A stretch of DNA of 64,000 bases from positions 89,869 to 153,868 of the forward strand of contig SFFW01000005.1 of assembly GCA_004556755.1 (NCBI GenBank), written 5' to 3'. Each line of letters opens with the position of its first letter. Positions within the stretch are counted from its first letter, which is position 1. This document shows, one piece after another, positions 40,029 to 48,055 of the stretch. This DNA comes from Clostridiales bacterium. GTDB taxonomy: Bacteria; Bacillota; Clostridia; Oscillospirales; Oscillospiraceae. The position numbers were made by a program, and so were the translations under genes. The notes beneath the pieces were generated by a model. That model was not told the DNA's origin. It did not search any database and was given only the letters and a program-made list of their open reading frames with translations.

Positions 40029-41800
40029 TGAGTCACAAACCTTATAAGGGCTTTGAGCCCAAGTGGGTGGATACCCCCGCACCGCAGGACAGCTACCGCT
40101 CCATATTCCGTTGGGGCGACCCCGAATTTTTCAAGTACCCCAAGGAATCGCTGTACAAGATGATGAAGGAAGTCTTTAAGCTCACCGACGATGACTTTAA
40201 AGAGTATTCCGACGACATCGGCTTTGACAAGGTCGAGCTTCCCAACAACCCCGTGCAGCTTGCTCAGGAGCATCTCGATGCGCTTCGCGAGATCGTGGGG
40301 GAGGAGGGCTTCTCCGTCTCGGATTACGACCGCCTTTCCGTCGCCTACGGCTTCACCGCATACGACATTCTGCGTCTGCGCCACAAGATCATAGACTCCG
40401 TGCCGGACGTCGTGCTTTACCCCGACACCACGGAGCAGGTGGAAAAGATCGTCGCATATGCGACCGAGCATTCCATTCCTCTGTACGTCTACGGCGGCGG
40501 CAGCTCCGTCACGAGAGGCGTCGAGCCTGTAAAGGGCGGCATCAGCCTCGACATGCGCCGCCGCTTCAACAAGGTCATATCCTTTAACGAGATCGACCAG
40601 ACCATCACCGTTCAGGCAGGTATGTCGGGTCCCGACCTCGAAAAGACCCTGCAAAGCGCACCCGAGCTTTTCGGCGCAAAGCGTCAGTACACCTGCGGAC
40701 ACTTCCCGCAGAGCTTTGAATACTCCTCCGTCGGCGGCTGGACCGTCACGAGGGGAGCGGGACAGAACAGCACCTACTACGGCTGCATCTCCGACATCGT
40801 GCTTTCTCAGAAGTACGCCACCCCCATCGGCACGATCCAGACCAGCCACTATCCGAGAGAGGCGTGCGGACCCGATCTCAATCAGATAATGATGGGTTCC
40901 GAAGGCACCTTCGGCGTTCTGACCGAGGTCACGCTGAAGATATTCCGCTGGATGCCCGAAAACCGCAAGCGCTTCAGCTACATCTTCAAGACTTGGGACG
41001 ACGCCATGAAGGCTGCAAGGGAAATGATGCAGCACGAGTGCGGCTACTCCTCCGTGTTCAGACTCTCCGACCAGGAGGAGACGAGCATGATGCTCCGTCT
41101 GTACAACGTGGACGACACTCCGCTGTACCCGCTGCTTGACAAGCTTGGATATAAGGACATGGAGCGCTGCCTGTTCCTCGGCTTCACCGACGGCGAAAAG
41201 GGCTACTCCAAGAACGTCGCAAAGAACATCCGCAAGATCGCAAGACAGCACGGCGGTCTGCCCCTCACCGGCTACGTCACCAAGAGCTGGGAGAAGGGAC
41301 GCTTTAACGACCCCTACCTCAGAGATACGCTCATGGACTTCGGCATCACCACCGATACGCTCGAATGTACCGTCAACTGGTCGAACATGGAGCAGGTGCA
41401 TCTGGACGTGCGCAAGGTCTGCCACGCTCTGCCGAACACCGTCGTCACCACGCACATGAGCCACTGCTATCCGCAGGGTGCGAACCTGTACTTTATCTTC
41501 CTCACCAAGATGCAGGACGAGAAGGCGTTCAAGGCGTACCACACCACGATACTGGACGCCATTCAGCGCTCCGGCGCTTCGATAAGCCACCATCACGGCA
41601 TCGGCAAGATGTTTGCACCGTGGCTTGAGGGCTACATCGGCGACAAGGAGTACGGCGTATTTAAGGTGCTGAAGAATTACTTCGACCCGAATTACAACAT
41701 GAACCCCGGCGGCACGATAGGTCTTGACCTCATGCCGGAGGAGAAGAAGTTTGACAGACAGTACACCGATTACTTAAAGCAGGACAAATTCGATAAGTAA
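40028..41800 (+). CDS. FAD-binding oxidoreductase similar to alkylglycerone-phosphate synthase
   Basis: The 590-residue flavoprotein carries a PCMH-type FAD domain (YVYGGGSSVTRGVEP; FEYSSVGGWTVTRGAGQNST; MGSEGTFGVLTEVTLKI) and a C-terminal cap. The cap includes ISHHHGIGKMFAPWLEG, which matches the His-rich active-site block of alkyldihydroxyacetone-phosphate synthase. That enzyme swaps the acyl chain of acyl-DHAP for a fatty alcohol in ether-lipid synthesis. The family also includes D-2-hydroxyacid oxidases, so the reaction is uncertain. As last gene of an operon that handles glycerol-phosphate-like compounds, DHAP-linked chemistry is plausible. Confidence 0.8.
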   Translation: MSHKPYKGFEPKWVDTPAPQDSYRSIFRWGDPEFFKYPKESLYKMMKEVFKLTDDDFKEYSDDIGFDKVELPNNPVQLAQEHLDALREIVGEEGFSVSDYDRLSVAYGFTAYDILRLRHKIIDSVPDVVLYPDTTEQVEKIVAYATEHSIPLYVYGGGSSVTRGVEPVKGGISLDMRRRFNKVISFNEIDQTITVQAGMSGPDLEKTLQSAPELFGAKRQYTCGHFPQSFEYSSVGGWTVTRGAGQNSTYYGCISDIVLSQKYATPIGTIQTSHYPREACGPDLNQIMMGSEGTFGVLTEVTLKIFRWMPENRKRFSYIFKTWDDAMKAAREMMQHECGYSSVFRLSDQEETSMMLRLYNVDDTPLYPLLDKLGYKDMERCLFLGFTDGEKGYSKNVAKNIRKIARQHGGLPLTGYVTKSWEKGRFNDPYLRDTLMDFGITTDTLECTVNWSNMEQVHLDVRKVCHALPNTVVTTHMSHCYPQGANLYFIFLTKMQDEKAFKAYHTTILDAIQRSGASISHHHGIGKMFAPWLEGYIGDKEYGVFKVLKNYFDPNYNMNPGGTIGLDLMPEEKKFDRQYTDYLKQDKFDK

Positions 41801-41843
41801 GATAAAAGCAATTGTTCATTAAAAATCCTGTCGAGTAATAATC

Positions 41844-41860
41844 GGGAGTTCAAGTCTCCT
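41844..41860 (+). other. tRNA T-arm-like remnant
   Basis: GGGAGTTCAAGTCTCCT is identical to the T-arm of the tRNA-Leu at 42713-42797, but on the opposite strand and without acceptor or anticodon parts. It may be a relic of an integration event or a degenerate tRNA. It lies at the edge of the AT-rich patch. Confidence 0.4.
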
Positions 41861-41874
41861 TCCTGATAAAAAAG

Positions 41875-41909
41875 AAACAGCTCATCCTAACGGATAAGCT
41901 GTTTTTTTT
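41875..41909 (+). terminator. Rho-independent terminator of the flavoprotein/kinase operon
   Basis: AAACAGCTcATCC pairs with GGATaAGCTGTTT around TAAC, followed by eight T. It is 75 bases after the AGPS-like gene. Between here and the XRE gene I see only two copies of TGCACACCCT 50 bases apart (41938 and 41988). Confidence 0.85.
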
Positions 41910-42044
41910 GAAACTAAAGACCTATTTTGATACGAAATGCACACCCTGTCGACCTGTCGTTACAAAGTTCGAGATATCGTTAAAAGGTGCACACCCTTAA
42001 ATCTCAATCCGCTTAGAAATGAAAGTCCCCGATAAATCGGAGGG

Positions 42045-42509
42045 TTATCGACCTGCTATACCTTTTCCAACCACATAAATGCCAACCAGCATTTCAGCGA
42101 TTGATATTCCTAACAGAAGTCCAGAGAAAAAGTCTTTTACATTGGAGCCACCCAATGTATGAGAAAGTGCCTGCAAGGCTATTCCCATCACGATAAGCAA
42201 AATCCCATATAGCAATTCTTTTTGTTTCTCCAAATTTTGCGTTTTTTTCAACAAATCCATGATTTGCTCTTCATCATATGTACGAACGCTTTTTTCTTCC
42301 GATTTTTCACCATCCATTAACTCTGCAACTGTGATTTCTAATTCATCACATAAAGTCTTAACTACAGAATAATCTGGCATACATTTGCCTGTTTCCCATT
42401 TCGAAACTGTCTTATTAGACACGCCAAGTTTTTCTGCCAGTTGTTCCTGTGTTAAACTCTTTTCTTTCCTTTTTTGGGATATAAACTTTCCTGTTGCCAT
42501 TTGATTCAT
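42045..42509 (-). CDS. XRE-family regulator with two membrane helices
   Basis: The 154-residue protein has an N-terminal HTH_3 domain (KFISQKRKEKSLTQEQLAEKLGVSNKTVSKWETGKCMPD) and a Glu/Lys-rich linker. Two C-terminal hydrophobic segments (ELLYGILLIVMGIALQAL; FSGLLLGISIAEMLVGIYVVG) predict a membrane-tethered regulator. Its codons are clearly more AT-rich than those of its neighbours, suggesting acquisition by transfer. GGAGG sits eight bases before the chosen ATG. The upstream palindrome at 42525-42540 may be its own operator. The regulated genes and signal are unknown. Confidence 0.85.
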   Translation of the reverse strand: MNQMATGKFISQKRKEKSLTQEQLAEKLGVSNKTVSKWETGKCMPDYSVVKTLCDELEITVAELMDGEKSEEKSVRTYDEEQIMDLLKKTQNLEKQKELLYGILLIVMGIALQALSHTLGGSNVKDFFSGLLLGISIAEMLVGIYVVGKGIAGR

Positions 42510-42524
42510 TTAGTGTACCTCCAC

Positions 42525-42540
42525 TTGTTGTTTGCAACAA
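42525..42540. promoter_or_regulatory. Candidate operator of the XRE regulator
   Basis: TTGTTG-TTTG-CAACAA is a 6-bp perfect inverted repeat 15 bases upstream of the XRE start codon, next to its ribosome site. Autorepression is the likely use. Confidence 0.45.
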
Positions 42541-42654
42541 AAGAATACCCTTTTCTATAGAAAAACAACATCCCCTATTGGGAGAATTGAAGTGGAATTA
42601 CTGATTATCCTTACGAATTCCGTTTTTTAAGCCTTTTTAATATTCGTGATTCTG

Positions 42655-42711
42655 TAACAAAAAACTGGACACCAATCGTGATACCCATTGTATCAAAACT
42701 GGTGTCCAGTT
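42655..42711 (-). terminator. Terminator after tRNA-Leu
   Basis: AACTGGACACCA (42663-42674) pairs with TGGTGTCCAGTT (42700-42711), with an inner stem TGATAC/GTATCA. On the minus strand a T-run follows. It starts immediately after the tRNA CCA end. Confidence 0.85.
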
Positions 42712-42712
42712 A

Positions 42713-42797
42713 TGGTGCGAGAGAGGAGACTTGAACTCCCACGTCGGTTGACACACGCCCCTCAAACGTGCCTGTCTACCTGTTCCAGCACTCTCGC
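42713..42797 (-). tRNA. tRNA-Leu (anticodon GAG)
   Basis: The 85-base gene begins GCGAGAGTGCTGGAACAGG and ends CTCTCGCACCA with encoded CCA. The anticodon stem-loop CACGT-TTGAGGG-GCGTG has GAG in the centre. The long variable arm and T-arm GGGAGTTCAAGTCTCC are those of a class II leucine tRNA reading CUC/CUU. Confidence 0.93.
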
Positions 42798-42848
42798 ATG
42801 GCCCGAAGGCATGAGTTATTATAGCAGATATGCGGAGAATGTCAAGAG

Positions 42849-44075
42849 TTAATTTTCGCAATTTTTCGTATCGCTGCGTTTTTCACCGAAAACTGCGGCG
42901 ACGGCAAATCCGACATAACCCGCAAAGGCGAGCAGCATAAGGAAGCCGGCGATGGCGGGCGGCAGCAGGTAGGCATTGCACAGGTACGCCCGATAGCAGA
43001 GCAGGGAAGCGCACTGCACGCATACCGCACAGGGTACGGTGCGGGCATCGAGAAAGCACAGTGCAAGCGCAAGAACGTCGGCAGCGAAGAAGTAGCGGTC
43101 GTGCATATGCGGCAGCAAAAACGGGATGCCCACAATAAGCAGCAGCGCAAGGTACAGCGTCACTCTGCCGCTCAGCCTACCGTGCCGCTTGAGACTCACG
43201 GCGGCGACAAAGACGAGGAGCATAAACGCAAAGGCAAGCGCAACGCCGATCTCCGACCAAAGTGCCGTGTCAAGGGAATCGAATATCGAGTACAGAGACG
43301 GCGAATTGTAGTTGAGCCTGTCGCCTACGGTCGAGGCGTTTGAAACGTAAAGCGTCATCGTCTCCACAAAATCACGCCCCAAAAGCACGGGCGGCAGAAG
43401 GTATAGAACATAGGCGGCGGGGAAGATCGGGAGATGCCGGAGCTTTATGCGCCTGTCTACAAGGAACACGAAGAATATCGGCATTATAAACACCGCCTGG
43501 AGCTTGAACGCAAGGGAGGCTGCGATGCAGAGCATCGCCCGCACGGGCTTTTCCGAGAGTGCACAGTATATGCCGATAAGTCCGAAGAAAACGTATATCG
43601 AATCGCACTGACCCCAGTAGGCACCGTTGAGTACGACCGTCGGCAGTACGAGCACCGCAAAGAACGACGCAAAGCGTGCTTTGCGGTTTTCGGTGTACAG
43701 CGAAACGAGCTTCAAAACAGACCACGCCAGCAGAACGTCAAAGAGCATACTCAGAAGCTTTATTTGGTAAAGCGGCGGCATATCGAGGTAGGAAAACAGA
43801 GCGAGGAAATACAGATACGGGGGATTGTAGTTGCCGACGCTCATCGACAGCCCCTCAAAGCCGTAGGTTCGGAAGAAGTCCACCCAAGGCGCAAGAAACA
43901 TCTGATAGTCCGCAGTTTCCTTCGGCAGCAGAGGGATTCTCAGCAGAAATACGGCTGCAAGCGGCAGCAGAGCAAACACAAATGAACGGAAGCTGCGGCA
44001 CAGCCCCTCACGCCAAAGAAGCGCAAGGCTGAGCAGTATCATCAGCATTATTGCGGCGGTCATAAAAATCGTCAT
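42849..44075 (-). CDS. Gpi18-like mannosyltransferase, integral membrane protein
   Basis: The 408-residue protein has about 10 membrane helices and the loop signature VLNGAYWGQCDSIYVFFGL of the COG5542 Gpi18-related glycosyltransferases. The first outer loop contains ADYQMFLAPWVDFFRTYG, with the acidic residue expected of GT-C enzymes. These use lipid-linked sugars on the outer face of the membrane. The start at 44075 is set by GGAGGCGACCGAAT; an upstream in-frame ATG would run through a GC-rich hairpin. It stands alone and is divergent from rpoB. The acceptor is unknown. Confidence 0.85.
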   Translation of the reverse strand: MTIFMTAAIMLMILLSLALLWREGLCRSFRSFVFALLPLAAVFLLRIPLLPKETADYQMFLAPWVDFFRTYGFEGLSMSVGNYNPPYLYFLALFSYLDMPPLYQIKLLSMLFDVLLAWSVLKLVSLYTENRKARFASFFAVLVLPTVVLNGAYWGQCDSIYVFFGLIGIYCALSEKPVRAMLCIAASLAFKLQAVFIMPIFFVFLVDRRIKLRHLPIFPAAYVLYLLPPVLLGRDFVETMTLYVSNASTVGDRLNYNSPSLYSIFDSLDTALWSEIGVALAFAFMLLVFVAAVSLKRHGRLSGRVTLYLALLLIVGIPFLLPHMHDRYFFAADVLALALCFLDARTVPCAVCVQCASLLCYRAYLCNAYLLPPAIAGFLMLLAFAGYVGFAVAAVFGEKRSDTKNCEN

Positions 44076-44153
44076 ATTCGGTCGCCTCCGGGCGCAAAAA
44101 AGGGCGGGAGCCACAGCCCGCCGCCAAAAAAGCCATAATTAACAAAAATATAC

Positions 44154-44182
44154 TTGACATGGGAATGTACGAATGATAAAAT
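44154..44182 (+). promoter_or_regulatory. Promoter of rpoBC
   Basis: TTGACA (44154-44159) and TAAAAT (44177-44182) are 17 bases apart. This is nearly consensus and lies 148 bases upstream of rpoB. Confidence 0.8.
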
Positions 44183-44187
44183 ACCTT

Positions 44188-44303
44188 GCTATGTTATTTT
44201 GGAAAAGTAGCGATACACACCCAATCTTTACATCCCAAGTATAGCATGACGAACCCGTAAATACAACACCGGATGCGAACAAAATAACAACTCATCCGGG
44301 TGT
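44188..44303 (+). promoter_or_regulatory. Structured rpoB leader
   Basis: Three complementary pairs can be seen: TGCTAT with ATAGCA, TGTTATTTTG (44192-44201) with CAAAATAACA (44280-44289), and ACACCGGATG (44266-44275) with CATCCGGGTGT (44293-44303). The second partner sits in the loop of the third hairpin, so the two would form a pseudoknot or compete. No T-run follows, so this is not a terminator. Confidence 0.45.
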
Positions 44304-44330
44304 CCAACAATAACGAAGGAGTGAGCGCAA

Positions 44331-47300
44331 ATGCCCAAAGACGTTCTCTACGGCAAGACTTTGAGAAAGAGCTTTGCCCGCAGCGAAGAGATCCAGGATA
44401 TGCCCAACCTGCTCGAGATCCAGAAGAAGTCCTACAACTGGTTTCTCGAAACCGGACTGCGAGAGGTATTTCAGGATACGGCAGCCGTGACCGACTACTC
44501 CGGCAATCTTGAGCTGAGCTTCGTGGATTATTCCATGGACGAGAAGCCCAAGTACACCGAGGAGGAGTGCAAGGCGAGGGACGCAACGTATGCCGCACCT
44601 TTGAAGGTGAGCGTGCGCCTGCGCAACATGGAGACCGAGGAGATCAAGGAGCAGGAGATCTTTATGGGTGACTTCCCCATAATGACCGCCGGCGGCACCT
44701 TTATAATAAACGGTGCGGAACGAGTCATCGTCTCTCAGATAGTCCGCTCACCCGGTATATATTACGATAAGACCACCGACCGCAGCATGACGAGCCTGTA
44801 TGCGGCGACCGTCATCCCGTACCACGGCGCATGGCTTGAGTACGAGACGGATGCAAACGACGTGTTCTATGTCCGCATCGACAAGAACCGCAAGCTGCCC
44901 ATCACATGGTTCCTCAAGGCAATGGGCAAGTACGACGCCGCAAAGCCCGAAACGTGGTTGAGCTGCGTTTCCGACCCCGTTGTCGGCGCAATGACCAACG
45001 AGCGCATAAAGGAGATCTACGGTGAGGACGAGCGCATGACCGCCACCCTCGACAAGGACACCGCCGCAAACAGAGACGAGTGCCTCATGGAGATCTACCG
45101 CAAGCTGCGTCCCGGCGATCCTCCCACCGTGGAAAGCGCCGAGGTCCTGCTCGACGGCCTGTTCTATGACCGCCGCCGCTACGACATATCCAATGTCGGC
45201 CGTTACAAGTTCAACAAGAAGCTTGCACTCGGCCGCCGCATCGCGGGCTTTATGCTCGCTCTGCCCGTCGCCGATCCCCGCACCGGCGAGATAATCGCCG
45301 ACGAGGGCGAGGTCCTTTCGAGAGAAAAGGCACAGCTCGTCGAGGCGTCCGGCGTAAACGAGGTCTACCTCAACGTCGAGGGAAAGACCGTCAAGGTATT
45401 CTCCAACGGTATGGTCGATCTTGCAAACTACGTTGACTTCGACCCCAAGGAGATCGGTGTGACCGAAAAGGTGAGAGGCATCGTCCTTGCCGGACTGCTT
45501 GAGCAGTACGAGGGCGAGGCGCTGCGTGACGCCATCGTCGAGAATATCGACGTTCTGATCCCCAAGCACATCGTTGCGGACGACATTTTCGCTTCCGTCA
45601 ACTACCTCAACTGCCTTGCCTACGGCATCGGTGAGAAGGACGATATCGACCATCTCGGCAACCGCCGTGTCCGCAGAGTGGGTGAGCTGCTTCAGAACCA
45701 GTTCCGCATTGGCTTCTCCCGCATGGAGCGTGTCATCAGAGAGCGCATGACGCTTCAGGATCTCGACATCGTCACGCCTCAGAGCCTTATAAACATCCGT
45801 CCCGTGACGGCTGCGATAAAGGAGTTCTTCGGCTCCAGCCCCTTGAGCCAGTTCATGGATCAGACAAACCCCCTCTCCGAGCTTACTCATAAGCGCCGTA
45901 TGTCCGCACTCGGACCCGGCGGTCTGAGCAGAGAGAGAGCTTCGTTCGACGTTCGAGACGTTCACTACAGCCACTACGGCCGTCTCTGCCCCATAGAGAC
46001 TCCCGAAGGCCCCAACATCGGACTTATCTCCTACCTCGCATCCTACGCCCGTGCCAATGAGTACGGCTTCCTCGTGGCTCCCTTCCGCAAGGTCGATAAG
46101 GAGACCGGACGTCTGACCGATCAGGTCGATTACATGACCGCAGACGTTGAGGATAACTACATCGTCGCTCAGGCGACCGAGCCTGTGGACGAGAACGGCT
46201 GCTTTATCAATAAGCGTATCACCTGCCGTCACCGTGACGAGATCATCGAGGTCGACCGTGACCGTGTCGATTACGTTGACGTAAGCCCCCGTATGATGGT
46301 CTCCATTGCGACCGCAATGATCCCGTTCCTTGAGAACGACGACGCTAACCGTGCGCTGATGGGCGCAAACATGCAGCGCCAGGCGGTTCCTCTTATGGTG
46401 ACTCAGGCTCCCATCGTTGCCACCGGCATCGAGCATAAGTGCGCCGTTGACTCCGGCGTCGTGGTGCTTGCCGAGGGCGACGGCGAGGTCATCAGAGCCG
46501 ATGCCGACGTCGTTGCGATAAAGTACGACAGCGGCGAGATAAAGAGCTACAAGCTCATAAAGTTTGCCCGCTCCAACCAGGGCACCTGCGTAAACCAGCG
46601 TCCCATCGTTTCACTGGGCGAGCGTGTGCATGAGGGCGACGTCATTGCAGACGGTCCCAGCACCAGCCAGGGCGAGATTTCTCTGGGCAAGAACATCCTC
46701 GTCGGCTTCATGACGTGGGAAGGCTACAACTACGAGGACGCTATCCTTATAAACGAACGTCTCGTTATGGAGGACGTGTTTACCTCCATCCATATCGAGG
46801 AGTATGAGTGCGACGCACGAGACACCAAGCTCGGACCCGAGGAGATCACGAGAGACATCCCCGGCGTCGGCGACGATGCACTCAAGTACCTCGACGAGAG
46901 AGGCATCATCTGCGTCGGTGCAGAGGTCCGTGCCGGAGACATTCTCGTCGGCAAGGTAACGCCCAAGGGCGAGACCGACCTCACCGCTGAGGAGCGTCTG
47001 CTCCGTGCCATCTTCGGCGAGAAGGCGAGAGAGGTCCGTGACACCTCGCTGAAGGTGCCTCACGGCGAAAGCGGCATAATCGTTGACGTCAAGGTCTTCA
47101 CCCGTGAAAACGGCGACGAGATGAGCCCCGGCGTAAATCAGGTCGTCCGTGTTTACATCGCTCAGAAGCGTAAGATCTCCGTGGGCGACAAGATGGCGGG
47201 ACGTCACGGCAACAAGGGCGTCGTATCCCGCATCCTTCCGAGAGAGGATATGCCCTATCTGCCCGACGGCACTCCGCTCGACATAGTCCTTAACCCCCTG

Positions 47301-48053
47301 GGCGTTCCCTCCCGTATGAACATCGGACAGGTGCTTGAGGTCCATCTCGGCTACGCTGCCCAGGCGCTCGGCTGGAAGGTCGCCACCCCGATATTCAACG
47401 GCGCAAACGAGGAGACCATCCGTGCGACCCTGCGTCAGGCAGGACTGCGTGAGGACGGTAAGAGTGAGCTTTACGACGGACGTACCGGCGAGAAGTTCGA
47501 CAACGACGTCACCGTCGGCTGGGTCTACTTCCTCAAGCTGCACCACCTCGTTGACGATAAGATCCACGCCCGTTCCACCGGACCGTACAGCCTCGTTACC
47601 CAGCAGCCTTTGGGCGGCAAGGCGCAGTTCGGCGGTCAGCGCTTCGGCGAAATGGAAGTCTGGGCGCTGGAAGCATACGGCGCCGCACACACCCTTCAGG
47701 AAATACTCACGGTCAAGTCCGACGACGTTACCGGCCGTGTACGCACCTACGAGAGCATCGTAAAGGGCAACAACATCCCCGAACCCGGCGTGCCGGAATC
47801 CTTCAAGGTCCTTGTTAAAGAGCTTCAGTCTCTGTGCCTTGACGTCCGTGTCCTCGACAAGGACGGCGGCGAGATCGAGCTTAAAGAGGACGATGAGGAC
47901 GATTTCATCCCCGGCATGAAGGACGAGGTGTACAACGACTTCAGCGACGACGATTTCGCCAGCGAGGGCTACACCGTTGAGAACGTACCCGAACCGGAGG
48001 AGGAAGACTTCGGCTTCGGCGGCTTTGACTTTGACAGCGAGGAGGACGAGTAA
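44331..48053 (+). CDS. rpoB: RNA polymerase beta subunit
   Basis: The 1240-residue subunit forms half of the RNA polymerase catalytic cleft. The fork and rifampicin-binding segment SQFMDQTNPLSELTHKRR, with ALGPGG after it, carries the usual Asp, His and Ser, so no resistance change is visible. VGDKMAGRHGNKGVVS and the C-terminal GGKAQFGGQRFGEMEVWALEAYGAA block are conserved. The C-terminus is extended by an acidic tail (EDDEDDFIPG...DFDSEEDE). rpoC starts three bases after the stop. Unlike most Bacillota, rplJ-rplL are not upstream; the gene has its own promoter. Confidence 0.98.
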   Translation: MPKDVLYGKTLRKSFARSEEIQDMPNLLEIQKKSYNWFLETGLREVFQDTAAVTDYSGNLELSFVDYSMDEKPKYTEEECKARDATYAAPLKVSVRLRNMETEEIKEQEIFMGDFPIMTAGGTFIINGAERVIVSQIVRSPGIYYDKTTDRSMTSLYAATVIPYHGAWLEYETDANDVFYVRIDKNRKLPITWFLKAMGKYDAAKPETWLSCVSDPVVGAMTNERIKEIYGEDERMTATLDKDTAANRDECLMEIYRKLRPGDPPTVESAEVLLDGLFYDRRRYDISNVGRYKFNKKLALGRRIAGFMLALPVADPRTGEIIADEGEVLSREKAQLVEASGVNEVYLNVEGKTVKVFSNGMVDLANYVDFDPKEIGVTEKVRGIVLAGLLEQYEGEALRDAIVENIDVLIPKHIVADDIFASVNYLNCLAYGIGEKDDIDHLGNRRVRRVGELLQNQFRIGFSRMERVIRERMTLQDLDIVTPQSLINIRPVTAAIKEFFGSSPLSQFMDQTNPLSELTHKRRMSALGPGGLSRERASFDVRDVHYSHYGRLCPIETPEGPNIGLISYLASYARANEYGFLVAPFRKVDKETGRLTDQVDYMTADVEDNYIVAQATEPVDENGCFINKRITCRHRDEIIEVDRDRVDYVDVSPRMMVSIATAMIPFLENDDANRALMGANMQRQAVPLMVTQAPIVATGIEHKCAVDSGVVVLAEGDGEVIRADADVVAIKYDSGEIKSYKLIKFARSNQGTCVNQRPIVSLGERVHEGDVIADGPSTSQGEISLGKNILVGFMTWEGYNYEDAILINERLVMEDVFTSIHIEEYECDARDTKLGPEEITRDIPGVGDDALKYLDERGIICVGAEVRAGDILVGKVTPKGETDLTAEERLLRAIFGEKAREVRDTSLKVPHGESGIIVDVKVFTRENGDEMSPGVNQVVRVYIAQKRKISVGDKMAGRHGNKGVVSRILPREDMPYLPDGTPLDIVLNPLGVPSRMNIGQVLEVHLGYAAQALGWKVATPIFNGANEETIRATLRQAGLREDGKSELYDGRTGEKFDNDVTVGWVYFLKLHHLVDDKIHARSTGPYSLVTQQPLGGKAQFGGQRFGEMEVWALEAYGAAHTLQEILTVKSDDVTGRVRTYESIVKGNNIPEPGVPESFKVLVKELQSLCLDVRVLDKDGGEIELKEDDEDDFIPGMKDEVYNDFSDDDFASEGYTVENVPEPEEEDFGFGGFDFDSEEDE

Positions 48054-48055
48054 TT

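Noticed and set aside
41938..41997. CRISPR-like repeat (two TGCACACCCT copies 50 bases apart)
   Set aside because: Only two 10-base copies, no longer repeat and no cas genes nearby.
44099..44123. GGCGGG/CCCGCC hairpin as a terminator
   Set aside because: It lies upstream of both divergent genes, has no gene ending into it and no T-run; at most a leader hairpin of the Gpi18-like gene.
44748..47690. Long minus-strand open frames inside rpoB (44748-46436, 46611-47690)
   Set aside because: They overlap rpoB completely, have no recognisable motif and arise from codon bias.
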